From assembly GCF_001575205.1 (NCBI RefSeq), contig NZ_LSRE01000001.1, positions 124,001 through 188,000 of the forward strand: a stretch of DNA of 64,000 nt, written 5' to 3'. A model generated the notes under the pieces. That model did not search any database. It had not been told where the DNA came from and worked only from the letters and a program-made list of their open reading frames with translations. Numbering within the stretch: position 1 is the first letter of the stretch; each line of letters opens with the position of its first letter. Position numbers and translations under genes: made by a program. This DNA comes from Tsukamurella pseudospumae (GTDB lineage: Bacteria; Actinomycetota; Actinomycetes; Mycobacteriales; Mycobacteriaceae). This document shows, in pieces, positions 19,131 to 28,460 of the stretch.

Positions 19131-22100
19131 CTACGTGTTGAAGTACTTCGCCTCGGGGTGGGTGAGGACGAAGGCGTCGGTGGACTGCTCGGGGTGCAGC
19201 TGCAGTTCCTCGGAGAGCTCGACGCCGATCCGTTCGGGCTGGAGCAGCTCGACCATCTTGCGCCGGTCCTCGAGTTCCGGGCAGGCGCCGTAGCCGAAGC
19301 TGTACCGCGCACCGAGGTACTTGAGGTCGAAGAAGTCTGTGACCGCGTTGGGATCGGTGTCGGAGACCTTCCGGCCGCCGGGCAGGATCAGCTCCTGCCG
19401 CACGCGCTGGTGCCACCGCTCCGCAAGCGCCTCCGTGAGCTGCACACCGATGCCGTGCAGCTCCAGGTAGTCCCGGTAGCTGTTCGCTGCGAACAGCTCG
19501 TTCGCCGCATCGGCGATCGGCTGCCCCATCGTGACCAGTTGGAAGGGCAGTACGTCGACCTCGCCGCGCTCGCGGGCCGTGCCGCGGTCGCGGATGAAGT
19601 CCGAGATCGCGAGGAACCGCCCGCGCTGCTGCCGCGGGAACTCGAACGAGTAGCGCACGGGCGCATCGGGATCCGGCGATTCGAGCACGTCGATGGTGTT
19701 GCCGTGGCTCACGGCCGGGAAGTAGCCGTAGACCACGGCGGCATGGTCGAGGATGTGCTCGGACTTGAGCTTGTCGAGCCAGTACCGCAGCCGGGGCCGG
19801 CCCTCGGTCTCCACCAGTTCCTCGTACGACGGGCCCTCACCCTTGCGGGCGCCGCGCAGGCCCCACTGCCCGAAGAACAGGGCGCGCTCGTCGAGCAGCG
19901 GCGCGAACTCGCTCACCGCGATGCCGCGGACGACGCGGGTGCCCCAGAACGGCGGGGTCGCGACCTCGAAGTCGAGCGGCACGTCGGAGCGATCCGGCAC
20001 CACGACCGGCGCGGCTTCTGCTTTGCGCTTCTCCGCGATCCGTTTGCTCCGGGCGTGCCGCTCCTTGCGCTCGCGGACCTTCTCCGCGGCGGCGAGCGCC
20101 TCGGGGCTGTTCGGGTCCGGGCCCTCGCCGCGCTTGAGCGACATGATGTCGTCCATCAGCCGCAGCCCCTCGAAAGCGTCGCGGGCGTAGCTGACCTCGC
20201 CGTCGTAGACCTCCGCGAGGTCCGTCTCGACGTAGGCGCGCGTGAGCGCCGCGCCACCGAGCAGCACGGGGTACTTCTCCCCCAGGCCGCGGGCGTTGAG
20301 CTCCTGCAGGTTCTCCTTCATCACCACGGTGGACTTCACGAGCAGGCCGGACATGCCGATGACGTCGGCGTGCTTGTCCTCCGCGGCCTCGACGATGGCG
20401 GCGATCGGCTGCTTGATGCCGATGTTGACGACCTCGTAGCCGTTGTTGCTCAGGATGATGTCGACGAGGTTCTTGCCGATGTCGTGCACATCGCCCTTGA
20501 CGGTGGCGAGCACGATCCGGCCCTTGCCCGCGTCGTCATCGGCCTTCTCCATGTGCGGCTCGAGGTACGCGACGGCCGCCTTCATCACCTCGGCGGACTG
20601 CAGCACGAAGGGCAGCTGCATCTGGCCGGAGCCGAACAGCTCGCCCACGGTCTTCATGCCGGACAGCAGGGTGTCGTTGATGATCGACAGCGCGGGCTTG
20701 GTCAGCAGCGCTTCGTCGAGGTCCGCATCGAGGCCCTCGCGCTCACCGTCGACGATGCGCCGCTCCAGACGATCGAACAGTGGGAGCTTCGCCAGTTCCT
20801 GCGCGCGGGATTCCCGCGCACCCGCGGCGGAGACGCCCTCGTACAGCGCCATCAGCTTGGTCAGCGGCAGGTAGTCCGGGTCACCCTCGGACTGCACGCC
20901 GTCGAGACCCCGCCGGTCGTAGACCAGGTCGAGGGCGGTCTCGCGCTGCACGTCCTCGATCTTGCTCATCGGCAGGATCTTCGAGGCGTGCAGGATGGCC
21001 GAGTCGAGCCCCGCCTCGGTCAGCTCGTGCAGGAACACCGAGTTCAGGACCTGCCGGGCCGCCGGATTCAGGCCGAAGCTCACGTTGGACAGGCCGACGG
21101 TGAAGTGCAGCGTCGGGTACTTCGCGTGCAGGATGCGCACGGCCTCGATGGTCTCGAGGGCGTCCCGACGGACCTCCTCCTGGCCGGTCGAGATGGGGAA
21201 CACCAGCGGATCGATGATGATGTCGTCGAGCGCCAGGCCCCAGTTGTCGGTGAGATCGGCGATGAGGCGCTCGGCGATCCGCACCTTCCACTCGGCGGTG
21301 CGGGCCTGGCCCTCCTCGTCGATGGTCAGCGCCACGACGGCCGCACCGTGCGCCTTGACCAGCTCCATGATCTTGGTGAACCGCGACTCGGGACCGTCGC
21401 CGTCCTCGTAGTTCACCGAGTTCACGGCGCACCGGCCGCCGAGGTGCTCGAGGCCGGCCTTGATCACCTCGGGCTCGGTGGAGTCGATCATGATCGGCAG
21501 CGTGGACGCCGTCGCGAGGCGGGCGGCCAGCGCCGCCATGTCCAGCGCACCGTCGCGGCCCACGTAGTCCACGTTCAGGTCCAGCATGTGCGAGCCGTCG
21601 CGGATCTGGTCCTTGGCGATGTCGACGCACTTGTCGTGATCGCCCGCGAGCATCGCATCACGGAAGGCCTTGGAGCCGTTGGAGTTCGTGCGCTCGGCGA
21701 TCATCAGGATCGAGCTGTCCTGCGCGAACGGCACCGTCGTGTACAGCGAGCTGATCGAACTCTCCGACTCCGGGGCCCGCCGGGCCTGCTCGGTGGTGCG
21801 CACCGCCTCGGCGACCTGCCGGATGTGCTCGGGGGTGGTGCCGCAGCAGCCGCCCACGAACGCGAGGCCGTACTCGCCGACGAAGCCCGACAGCGCCTCC
21901 GCCAGCTCCTCCGGTGTCAGCGGGTACTCCGCGCCGTTCTTGCCCAGCACCGGCAGGCCGGCGTTCGGCATGACCGACACGGGGATGCTCGAATGCCGCG
22001 ACAGGTACCGCAGGTGCTCGCTCATCTCGGCCGGGCCGGTCGCGCAGTTGAGGCCGATCATGTCGATGCCCAGCGGCTCCAGCGCCGTGAGCGCGGCCCC

Positions 22101-22736
22101 GATCTCGGAGCCGAGCAGCATGGTGCCGGTGGTCTCCACCGTCACGTGCACGATGATCGGAATACGGCGCTCCAGCTCGGTCATCGCGATCTGGCAGCCC
22201 AGCACCGAGGCCTTGGACTGCAGGATGTCCTGGCAGGTCTCGATGAGGAAGGCGTCCGCGCCACCGTCGAGCATCCCCCGCGCGGCCTCCGCGTACGCGT
22301 CCCGGATCACCTCGAACGAGGTGTGGCCCAGCGTGGGCAGCTTGGTGCCCGGGCCGATCGAACCGAGCACGAACCGCGGCTCACCGTCGACCGCGAACTC
22401 GTCCGCGACCTTCCGGGCGATCGCGACGCCCTTGTACGACAGCTCCCGGATCCGGTCGGCGATGTCGTAGTCGCCGAGGTTGCTCAGGTTGCAGCCGAAG
22501 GTGTTCGTCTCCACCGCGTCCGCGCCGGCGGCGAAGTACGCGCGGTGGATGCCCTCGAGCACGTCCGGGCGAGTGTCGTTGAGGATCTCGTTGCAGCCCT
22601 CGAGCCCCAGGAAATCGTCCAGGGTCAGCTCGGCCGCCTGCAGCATCGTGCCCATCGCACCGTCGCCTATGAGAACACGGCGTTCCGCCGCCTCCAGGAA
22701 CGTCGACTGCAGCGGCTGCTGATGCGTACGGGTCAT
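19131..22736 (-). CDS. metH: Cobalamin-dependent methionine synthase
   Basis: 1201 residues, full length. Order: homocysteine/Zn domain (1-330, Zn cysteines in GLNCATG and GGCCGTT), methyltetrahydrofolate-binding barrel (about 335-620), B12-binding domain (about 640-880, with DVHDIGKN whose His ligates cobalt), and C-terminal AdoMet reactivation domain (about 930-1180, RFSFGYGACPE-type motif). It methylates homocysteine to methionine. ATG 22736. No cobalamin riboswitch is visible: only 61 bases separate it from the divergent PAC2 gene. All four modules look intact. Confidence 0.96.
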   Translation of the reverse strand: MTRTHQQPLQSTFLEAAERRVLIGDGAMGTMLQAAELTLDDFLGLEGCNEILNDTRPDVLEGIHRAYFAAGADAVETNTFGCNLSNLGDYDIADRIRELSYKGVAIARKVADEFAVDGEPRFVLGSIGPGTKLPTLGHTSFEVIRDAYAEAARGMLDGGADAFLIETCQDILQSKASVLGCQIAMTELERRIPIIVHVTVETTGTMLLGSEIGAALTALEPLGIDMIGLNCATGPAEMSEHLRYLSRHSSIPVSVMPNAGLPVLGKNGAEYPLTPEELAEALSGFVGEYGLAFVGGCCGTTPEHIRQVAEAVRTTEQARRAPESESSISSLYTTVPFAQDSSILMIAERTNSNGSKAFRDAMLAGDHDKCVDIAKDQIRDGSHMLDLNVDYVGRDGALDMAALAARLATASTLPIMIDSTEPEVIKAGLEHLGGRCAVNSVNYEDGDGPESRFTKIMELVKAHGAAVVALTIDEEGQARTAEWKVRIAERLIADLTDNWGLALDDIIIDPLVFPISTGQEEVRRDALETIEAVRILHAKYPTLHFTVGLSNVSFGLNPAARQVLNSVFLHELTEAGLDSAILHASKILPMSKIEDVQRETALDLVYDRRGLDGVQSEGDPDYLPLTKLMALYEGVSAAGARESRAQELAKLPLFDRLERRIVDGEREGLDADLDEALLTKPALSIINDTLLSGMKTVGELFGSGQMQLPFVLQSAEVMKAAVAYLEPHMEKADDDAGKGRIVLATVKGDVHDIGKNLVDIILSNNGYEVVNIGIKQPIAAIVEAAEDKHADVIGMSGLLVKSTVVMKENLQELNARGLGEKYPVLLGGAALTRAYVETDLAEVYDGEVSYARDAFEGLRLMDDIMSLKRGEGPDPNSPEALAAAEKVRERKERHARSKRIAEKRKAEAAPVVVPDRSDVPLDFEVATPPFWGTRVVRGIAVSEFAPLLDERALFFGQWGLRGARKGEGPSYEELVETEGRPRLRYWLDKLKSEHILDHAAVVYGYFPAVSHGNTIDVLESPDPDAPVRYSFEFPRQQRGRFLAISDFIRDRGTARERGEVDVLPFQLVTMGQPIADAANELFAANSYRDYLELHGIGVQLTEALAERWHQRVRQELILPGGRKVSDTDPNAVTDFFDLKYLGARYSFGYGACPELEDRRKMVELLQPERIGVELSEELQLHPEQSTDAFVLTHPEAKYFNT

Positions 22737-22797
22737 AGTCCCAGGGTAGTGGGTGCGGGCAAATCGAATCTTCAGGGCCTGCGCGTACGCTGACCCG

Positions 22798-23652
22798 GTG
22801 ATCTATCCACCGAACCTCGACCGCCCGGTGCTCATCGCGGCGTTCGAGGGCTGGAACGACGCGGGCGACGCCGCGTCGGGCGCCGTCGAGCATCTCGAGT
22901 TGACCTGGGACGCGACGCTGCTGACCGAGGTCGATTCCGACGACTTCTACGACTTCCAGGTCAATCGGCCGACCATCAAGCAGGTCGACGGGGTGACCCG
23001 GGCCGTGGACTGGCCGTCGACGACGCTGTCGGTGTGCCGTCCGCCGAAGGCCGACCGCGACGTGGTCCTCCTCCGCGGCATCGAGCCGAACTTCCGCTGG
23101 CGCGCGTTCTGCGAGCAGCTGCTGACGATCTTCGCGGACCTGCACATCGACAGCGTGGTGATCCTCGGCTCCCTCCTCGCGGACACGCCGCACACCCGTC
23201 CGGTGCCGGTCACGGGGACGGGCTACGACGCGGACTCCGCGAAGCGCTTCGGGCTCGAGCAGAACCGGTACGAGGGCCCCACCGGGATCACCGGGGTCCT
23301 CCAGGACGCGTGCGTGCGGTCCGGGTACCCGGCGATCTCGCTGTGGGCGGCGGTGCCGCACTACGTCTCGCAGCCTCCGAACCCGAAGGCCACCGTCGCG
23401 CTGCTGCAGCGCGTCGAGCAGGTCCTGGATCTCGCGGTGCCGCTGAGCGACCTGCCCGAACGGGCCGAGGCCTGGGAGTCCTCCGTGACGGAGATGACCG
23501 AGGACGACGAGGACGTGGCCGCGTACGTCCGCGGGCTCGAGGAGCGGGGTGACGCCGAAGCCCAGGACGTCGAGCAGCACATCGACGCCGATGCGCTCGC
23601 CGAGGAGTTCGAGAAGTACCTGCGGCGCCGCGATCCTGGTACGGGCCCGTGA
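22798..23652 (+). CDS. PAC2-family protein (proteasome-assembly-chaperone-like)
   Basis: 284 residues from GTG 22798 (VIYPPNLDRPVLIAAFEGWND). FEGWNDAGDAAS and the HYVSQPPNPKA region are typical of the actinobacterial PAC2 family, related to eukaryotic and archaeal proteasome assembly chaperones. The C-terminal 70 residues are strongly acidic. A proteasome role in actinobacteria is not established; presence in the same neighbourhood as mpa and dop is suggestive only. It diverges from metH; Rv2125c is the apparent counterpart (from memory). Confidence 0.87.
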   Translation: MIYPPNLDRPVLIAAFEGWNDAGDAASGAVEHLELTWDATLLTEVDSDDFYDFQVNRPTIKQVDGVTRAVDWPSTTLSVCRPPKADRDVVLLRGIEPNFRWRAFCEQLLTIFADLHIDSVVILGSLLADTPHTRPVPVTGTGYDADSAKRFGLEQNRYEGPTGITGVLQDACVRSGYPAISLWAAVPHYVSQPPNPKATVALLQRVEQVLDLAVPLSDLPERAEAWESSVTEMTEDDEDVAAYVRGLEERGDAEAQDVEQHIDADALAEEFEKYLRRRDPGTGP

Positions 23653-23677
23653 TCGGCGCCGCGGATCCGTCCCGGCG

Positions 23678-23989
23678 CTAGCCGATCCGTTCGATCGACA
23701 CGACCGGCGTGGTGATGCGCCAGGTCCGCACGTCCGGGTCGTCTGCGGCGCGCACCCAGAACTGGGCCGACTCCCCCACCCGGCAGCTCTTGATGCCGAG
23801 CAGCGGGATGTCCTCCGAGTCGCGCCGGAGCGCGCTGATGCTCCACTGCTCGTCCTCGGAGTCGCCGCCGATCCCGGGGGCGCGCATCAGGGTCTTCTCT
23901 GCCAGATCCACCACGTAGGTCGACGTGCGGGTCTGCACGGTCCATACGCCCTCGGTCAGATCCGGGGCCAGCTCGCTGACGGTCCTCAC
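23678..23989 (-). CDS. Conserved hypothetical protein, 103 residues
   Basis: Begins MRTVSELAPDLTEGVWTVQT and appears all-beta, with strands STYVVDL, EQWSISALRR, AQFWVRA and TWRITTPVVSI. No signal peptide or membrane segment is seen. The composition suits a small soluble beta-sandwich or barrel; I recognise no named family. It lies 25 bases downstream of mshC (25259-24015) in the same orientation and could be cotranscribed with it. The 3' end converges on the PAC2 gene 26 bases away. Confidence 0.6.
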   Translation of the reverse strand: MRTVSELAPDLTEGVWTVQTRTSTYVVDLAEKTLMRAPGIGGDSEDEQWSISALRRDSEDIPLLGIKSCRVGESAQFWVRAADDPDVRTWRITTPVVSIERIG

Positions 23990-24014
23990 AGGCGAAATAT
24001 AGCGTGTCGGGGCG

Positions 24015-25259
24015 TCAGGCCGTGGCAGGTACGCCGAGCAGCGCGTCGACGGCGGCCCCCACGGCGGCCGGAGCGCCCGCGTCCGGACCGCCCGTGGAGA
24101 GGGCCTTCTCGGCCCACGCGTCGATGGCGGTGAGCGCGTGCGGGGTGTCGAGGTCGTCCGCCAGGTACCGGCGGACCCGGGCGATCAGCTCGGCACCGTC
24201 GGGGCCCGACGGTGCCGCGAAGGCCCGGCGCCACAGGTCCAAGCGCGCCAGCGCGCGCTCGAGCACCGCGTCGGACCACGGCCTGTCCTGGCGGTAGTGC
24301 CCCTCGAACAGACCGAGCCGAATCGCGGCGGGGTCGACGCCCGCGCGCCGCAGCTTCGAGACGAAGACGAGGTTCCCGCGGCTCTTGGACATCTTCTCGC
24401 CGTCCAGGCCGATCATCGCGGCGTGCACGTAGTGGCGGGCGAAGCGACGCTCGCCCGTGGCGGCCTCGACGTGCGCGGCCGAGTACTCGTGGTGCGGGAA
24501 GATCAGGTCGCTGCCGCCGCCCTGGATGTCGAAGCTCGCGCCGAGGCGGTTCGCCGCGATCGCGGCGCACTCGATGTGCCAGCCGGGCCGGCCGGGCCCC
24601 TGCGGCGAGGGCCACGAGGGCTCGCCCGGCCGCTCCGCGCGCCACAGGATCGGGTCGATGCTGTCGTGCTTGCCCGGACGGTCGGGATCGCCGCCGCGTT
24701 CGGCGAAGAACTTCTCCATCGTGGCGCGGTCGTAGCCGGACTCGTAGCCGAACTGCTCGGTGGCACCGGAGCGGTAGTAGACGTCCGGGAACTCGGGATC
24801 GTCCACGATGTACGCGGACCCGTTGTCCAGGAGCTTCCCGACGTAGTCGACGACCTCGCCGACCGACTCCACCGCGCCGATGTAGTCGCGCGGCGGGATG
24901 ACCCGGAGGGCCTCCATGTCCTCCCGGAACAGGTCGATCTCGCGGGCGCCCAGGTCGCGCCAGTCGATGCCGTCACGATCCGCCCGCTCGAACAGCGGAT
25001 CGTCCACATCGGTGATGTTCTGCACGTAGTGCACGTCGTGGCCGTTGTCCCGCAGCAGCCGGTTGACCAGGTCGAACGCCAGGTACGTGGCGGCGTGACC
25101 CAGGTGGGTTGCGTCGTAGGGCGTGATGCCGCACACGTACATCCCCGCCACCGCGCCGGGGTTGACCGGGCGCACCGCCGCGTCGGAGGTGTCGTAGAGA
25201 CGCAGCGGGACCGACGGTCCGGGCACGCTGGGAACGGTGGGGGTCGGCCAGGAACGCAT
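24015..25259 (-). CDS. mshC: Mycothiol ligase MshC (GlcN-Ins:cysteine ligase)
   Basis: 414 residues. It resembles class I cysteinyl-tRNA synthetase truncated after the catalytic domain: [18 protein letters not shown] contains the zinc Cys and the HIGH-like motif, [10 protein letters not shown] the other Zn ligands, and KMSKSRGN the KMSKS loop. It activates cysteine with ATP and couples it to GlcN-Ins, the penultimate mycothiol step. It lacks the tRNA-binding tail of CysS. ATG 25259 ([10 protein letters not shown]). In M. tuberculosis the same neighbours lie upstream, but here a MNIO cassette intervenes. Confidence 0.95.
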   Translation of the reverse strand: MRSWPTPTVPSVPGPSVPLRLYDTSDAAVRPVNPGAVAGMYVCGITPYDATHLGHAATYLAFDLVNRLLRDNGHDVHYVQNITDVDDPLFERADRDGIDWRDLGAREIDLFREDMEALRVIPPRDYIGAVESVGEVVDYVGKLLDNGSAYIVDDPEFPDVYYRSGATEQFGYESGYDRATMEKFFAERGGDPDRPGKHDSIDPILWRAERPGEPSWPSPQGPGRPGWHIECAAIAANRLGASFDIQGGGSDLIFPHHEYSAAHVEAATGERRFARHYVHAAMIGLDGEKMSKSRGNLVFVSKLRRAGVDPAAIRLGLFEGHYRQDRPWSDAVLERALARLDLWRRAFAAPSGPDGAELIARVRRYLADDLDTPHALTAIDAWAEKALSTGGPDAGAPAAVGAAVDALLGVPATA

Positions 25260-25519
25260 GCCTCCACCCTATGCGTCGGTGCGTCGACGTGGATTTCGGG
25301 CCGGAACCTGTGATCGGTAGGCCGAGTCGCCGCGCGATGCTAGCGGTGCACCCGGTCGGTGGACCCGGTCGGAGCGGAGCGTCACCGCGCTGGAGCAGCA
25401 CGAACGCTGTGCCACAGGAACTCTCAGCAAACTCTTGCCTCGCAGCGCTGGTCTTCGACGAGACCGCGGGTCATGCTTGCCGGAACGTGAACAACCCTTT
25501 ACCCGCGGAGGTGAACACG
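25260..25519. other. Long intergenic region upstream of the MNIO cassette
   Basis: About 260 bases without a convincing gene, part of a 418-base gap. It holds a direct repeat ACCCGGTCGG at 25350-25359 and 25363-25372 (13-base period) and probably the divergent promoters of mshC and the plus-strand cassette. I see no terminator or tRNA. A vague likeness to a glycine riboswitch (ACTCTCAGC near 25420) was examined and not accepted. Confidence 0.4.
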
Positions 25520-25585
25520 ATGTCCCCCAGCCGTTTTGAGCGAGGACCCGAATCGGTGTCCACCGTCCGTGCCCGGCGGTCCTGA
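25520..25585 (+). CDS. Candidate 21-residue leader peptide ORF
   Basis: ATG 25520 preceded by a good ribosome site (GCGGAGG at 25505-25511) and ended by TGA 25583-25585; product MSPSRFERGPESVSTVRARRS, Arg- and Ser-rich, without Cys. It lies 92 bases upstream of the TIGR04222 gene. It could be a translated regulatory leader or a spurious ORF; no family is recognised. Confidence 0.3.
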   Translation: MSPSRFERGPESVSTVRARRS

Positions 25586-25677
25586 GACCCTCCGCTCTCC
25601 TCGTTCCGCCTTCTTCCCGATCATGCCTTCAGCAGCGAGGGCGTGCTATCCCCTATCCGCACCAGGAGGTGTTCGCC

Positions 25678-26622
25678 ATGCGTGGAGACTGCCCGATCCG
25701 ATTCACCGATGACAACGGCGAGACCCTGTGCGACGTCGCCGACGTCCTCTTCCCCGCGGAGCTGCGCTGGTACCAGCTGCTACTGGCCGGCGGGATCGTG
25801 CTCGCCGTGATCTGGCGACGGCTCGCGGACGTCCGGCCCGTCGACGGTCCGCCCCTGACGACTCCCGAGCTGGCGCGTCTGCGCGACGTGCGCGCGCCCG
25901 TGGTCGCAGCCCTCGGCATGCTGCGCGCCGGCGGGCACGTGACCGCGGACGGCCGACCGGACCCGGCGCGACCGCTGGGCCCGCACGCCGACCCGTTCAC
26001 CCGGGCCGTCCTCACTCGGTTGGTGGCCGACCCCACCCGCACCGCGAACGAGCTGACGGTGGACACCGACGAGGAGCGTGCGGCTCTGGAGAGCTCGCTC
26101 GCCGCGCGCGGGCTGTGGCGGACCGGGGAGGTCCGGTGGCGCATGCGGGTCGGCGCCGCGCCCGTCACCGCCGTGGTGGCCGCAGGGGTGTTCCTCGTGT
26201 ACCGGGCGGTCGCCTCCGGCGACATCGAGGACGCCATGCTGGTCCCCGGTATCGTCGTCCCCGCCATGCTCCTCGGGATGTTCGTCCTGCCGCACCTGTG
26301 GACCGTCTCCCCTGAGACGCGTGCGGGGAATCGGCTCGTCGCCGACGAGCGGAAGCGGTTCGACTACCTGGCGCCGTCGCGCCGGCCGTCGTTCGCGACC
26401 TACGGTGCGGCCGCCGTCGGGCTCTCCGTGGCGCTCTTCGGCACCGCCGCGGTCTGGCAGCTCGACGATGCCTTCGCGGGGTCGGTCGAGCTGGCCGGGA
26501 GCGCTGAGGCCTCCGGCGACGGTGGCGGATCGTGCGGAGGCGCGTCCTGCGGCGGGGAAGGCGGCGGAGGAGGCTGCGGCGGGTGCGGGGGTTGTGGCGG
26601 CTGCGGCGGGTGCGGAGGATGA
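25678..26622 (+). CDS. TIGR04222-type membrane protein with Cys/Gly-rich C-terminal tail
   Basis: 314 residues from ATG 25678, with AGGAGG at 25663-25668 fixing the start (GTG 25669 is in frame). Segments: a first membrane helix near residues 26-41 (WYQLLLAGGIVLAVIW), a soluble middle (about 45-155), then helices near 160-178, 188-205 and 240-260. The last 35 residues are a low-complexity Gly tail with seven Cys; the final five Cys are each spaced by Gly-Gly (CGG repeats), after two SCGG units. This matches the TIGR04222 family, whose tails have been suspected of being modified. Stop overlaps the MNIO start as ATGA, so the two are coupled. Confidence 0.82.
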   Translation: MRGDCPIRFTDDNGETLCDVADVLFPAELRWYQLLLAGGIVLAVIWRRLADVRPVDGPPLTTPELARLRDVRAPVVAALGMLRAGGHVTADGRPDPARPLGPHADPFTRAVLTRLVADPTRTANELTVDTDEERAALESSLAARGLWRTGEVRWRMRVGAAPVTAVVAAGVFLVYRAVASGDIEDAMLVPGIVVPAMLLGMFVLPHLWTVSPETRAGNRLVADERKRFDYLAPSRRPSFATYGAAAVGLSVALFGTAAVWQLDDAFAGSVELAGSAEASGDGGGSCGGASCGGEGGGGGCGGCGGCGGCGGCGG

Positions 26623-27485
26623 GCACCGTGACACGCACCGTTCCCGCCCTCGGCGACCTCGGACTGGGGTGGCGCCGCGAGATCGCCGGCGTCATCGCGG
26701 ACCTGCGGCCCGGTTTCTGCGAGGTGATCGCCGAATCGGTGCCGATCCGGCGCACGCGCGCCGTCCCCGATCCGCTCCTGACCGACCTGCGCGACCGCGG
26801 CGTCCCGCTGGTGCCGCACGGCGTGGCCCTCTCGCTCGGCGGGGTCGACGAACTGGAGCCCGACCGGGTGCACCGGCTGACCGCCTGCGCGGAGGCCTTC
26901 GGCGCTCCCCTCGTCAGCGAGCACATCGCCTTCGTCCGCGCGGGTGGCATCGAGGCGGGTCATCTACTGCCGGTGCCCCGCACCCGCGAAGCGCTGGACG
27001 TGCTGGTGCGCAACATCACCCGCATGCAGGACGCGCTGCCGGTGCCGCTGGCGGTCGAGAACATCGCGGCGTTCCTGCGCTGGCCCGAGGACGAGTACTC
27101 CGAGGGACAGTTCCTCGCGGAGTTGCTGGAGCGGACCGGCGCCCTCCTTGTCCTGGACGTCGCGAACGTCTACGCCAACGCCCGCAACCGCGGGCTGGAC
27201 CCGCTCGGCGAGCTGGCGCGGCTCCCCGTCGACCGCATCGCGTACAGCCACGTCGCGGGCGGATCCGAGGGCGGCGGCCGGTACCACGACACGCACACCG
27301 ACCCGGTGAATCGCGGTGTGCTGGAACTGGTCACGGCGCTGCGGGAGCGCGCCGAGGTCCCGTTCATGCTCGAGCGGGACGGACGGTACCCGCCGGCCGC
27401 GGAGCTGTTCGACGAGCTCGATGCCATCGCCGGCGCGGCGGGGTGCGCGCCGATCACCGACGATGCGAGGAAGGTGTGGTCATGA
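26619..27485 (+). CDS. DUF692-family multinuclear non-haem iron enzyme (MNIO)
   Basis: 288 residues. ATG 26619 overlaps the upstream TGA. TIM-barrel metal ligands characteristic of DUF692 are present: PHGVALSLGG, SEHIAF, VENIAAF, LDVANVYANA, YSHVAGG, HDTHTDP and MLERDG. Relatives such as MbnB, TglH and the bufferin enzymes oxidise Cys in ribosomal peptides using two or three irons. The obvious candidate substrate is the Cys/Gly tail encoded immediately upstream. Known family chemistry is established; the specific reaction here is inference. Stop TGA overlaps the next ATG. Confidence 0.88.
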   Translation: MSTVTRTVPALGDLGLGWRREIAGVIADLRPGFCEVIAESVPIRRTRAVPDPLLTDLRDRGVPLVPHGVALSLGGVDELEPDRVHRLTACAEAFGAPLVSEHIAFVRAGGIEAGHLLPVPRTREALDVLVRNITRMQDALPVPLAVENIAAFLRWPEDEYSEGQFLAELLERTGALLVLDVANVYANARNRGLDPLGELARLPVDRIAYSHVAGGSEGGGRYHDTHTDPVNRGVLELVTALRERAEVPFMLERDGRYPPAAELFDELDAIAGAAGCAPITDDARKVWS

Positions 27486-27667
27486 GCCTGCGGGAGCGTC
27501 AGGAGGCCCTGGTCCGGGCCCTGGTCGACGGTGGGCCCGTGCCCGACGGGTTCGATCCCGACGAGGTCGCGGCGGCGGGCGCGGTGTGCCGGCACAAACG
27601 CGACGCCCATGCCGGACACGCGGAGACGGCGCACCGTCGGCGCTGGTGGCGCAGGCCCCGCCGCTGA
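27482..27667 (+). CDS. Small partner protein of the MNIO cassette (SCO6045-like start)
   Basis: 61 residues. ATG 27482 overlaps the MNIO stop (ATGA), the second such coupling in the cassette. The start SLRERQEALVRALVDGGPVP and following GFDPDEVAAAGAV recall the conserved segment of SCO6045-like proteins found beside DUF692 genes in streptomycetes and loosely the DUF2063 partner N-terminus (recollection, moderate). The C-terminus is basic (HRRRWWRRPRR) and appears shorter than relatives. One Cys and several His are present. Possible role: substrate recognition for the MNIO enzyme. Confidence 0.6.
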   Translation: MSLRERQEALVRALVDGGPVPDGFDPDEVAAAGAVCRHKRDAHAGHAETAHRRRWWRRPRR

Positions 27668-27677
27668 CCCGGACCGG

Positions 27678-28460
27678 TCAGAACGGGGGCCAGGGAATCG
27701 GCCGGCTGGGCGTCGGCAGGGGCATGGCGCCCAGATCGATCAGCTCGGCCGCGCGCTCGACGAGGGCCGCCTGCTCCTCGTCGGTGATGAGGCCCGCGAG
27801 GTCGGGAGGCGCGGCGCGGAAGGCCTCGAGGTCGGCGAGCAGCTCGTCGGGCACGAGGCGCCCGGCCCAGCCCCACAGGACCGTGCGCAGCTTGGGAGCG
27901 CTGTGCAGGCAGATGCCGTGGTCGACGCCCTGCACCCGGCCGTCCGGCCCGAGGAGGACGTGGCCGCCCTTGCGGTCGGCGTTGTTGATGATGACGTCCA
28001 GGACCGCGAGCCGGCGCAGGCGCGGATCGTCGGCGTGGGCCAGCGCCACCTCCGCGATACCGTCCGGGGCGTCCTCGTCCTCCACGTAGCCAGTGAACAC
28101 CTTCAGGTAGCCCTCGGGCACGCCGTCCAGTGGGAACAGGTCGACGAGGTCCGGGCCGTCCTCCGCGTCGGGCTCGTCGACCCAGCGCTGCACCATCCCC
28201 GTGCCGAGCGGCCCGTCGCGCAGGACGGTCTCGGGGATGAGACCCCAGCCCAGAGCCTCGGACACGCGGTAGGAGGCGACCTCGCGGCCGGCCAGCGTGC
28301 CGTCGGGGAAGTCCCACAGCGGCACCTCGCCGCGGACCGGCTTGTACACGGCGCGCTCACCCGTGTCGCCGAGCTCGCACAACAGGGTGGCGTTGGACGC
28401 GCTGGTGATGCGGCCCAGGATCTTCAGGTCGGCGGTCTCGAGGTCCACCGTGAGATCCAC
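27678..28460 (-). CDS. SCO1664-family protein (PI3/PI4-kinase-like fold)
   Basis: 260 residues from GTG 28460, directly abutting the DUF3090 stop codon (28461). Fold landmarks: AVYKPVRGEVPLWDFPDGTLAGREVASY with the ATP-binding Lys, LAVLDVIINNADRKGGHVLL resembling the catalytic loop and VQGVDHGICLH resembling the metal motif. The family is universal in actinobacteria, always beside DUF3090 and the MSMEG_4193 phosphomutase; its substrate is unknown. It ends the three-gene operon and converges on the MNIO cassette, ten bases away. Confidence 0.88.
   Translation of the reverse strand: MDLTVDLETADLKILGRITSASNATLLCELGDTGERAVYKPVRGEVPLWDFPDGTLAGREVASYRVSEALGWGLIPETVLRDGPLGTGMVQRWVDEPDAEDGPDLVDLFPLDGVPEGYLKVFTGYVEDEDAPDGIAEVALAHADDPRLRRLAVLDVIINNADRKGGHVLLGPDGRVQGVDHGICLHSAPKLRTVLWGWAGRLVPDELLADLEAFRAAPPDLAGLITDEEQAALVERAAELIDLGAMPLPTPSRPIPWPPF

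Noticed and set aside
22737-22797. Cobalamin riboswitch for metH
   Set aside because: The gap to the divergent PAC2 gene is only 61 bases, far too short for a B12 aptamer.
25320-25450. Possible glycine riboswitch (ACCGCGCTGGAGCAGC and ACTCTCAGCAAAC fragments)
   Set aside because: Only two short stretches resemble the conserved core, the GGAGAG start is absent, and the downstream genes are not glycine metabolism. A covariance-model search would be needed.
26529-26619. TGCGGCGGG repeats as a DNA-level satellite
   Set aside because: The repeats are in frame and encode the Cys-Gly-Gly tail that is the family hallmark, so protein-level selection explains them.
25260-27700. Lasso- or lanthipeptide-type cluster
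   Set aside because: No cyclase, protease or transporter of those classes; only the MNIO enzyme is present.
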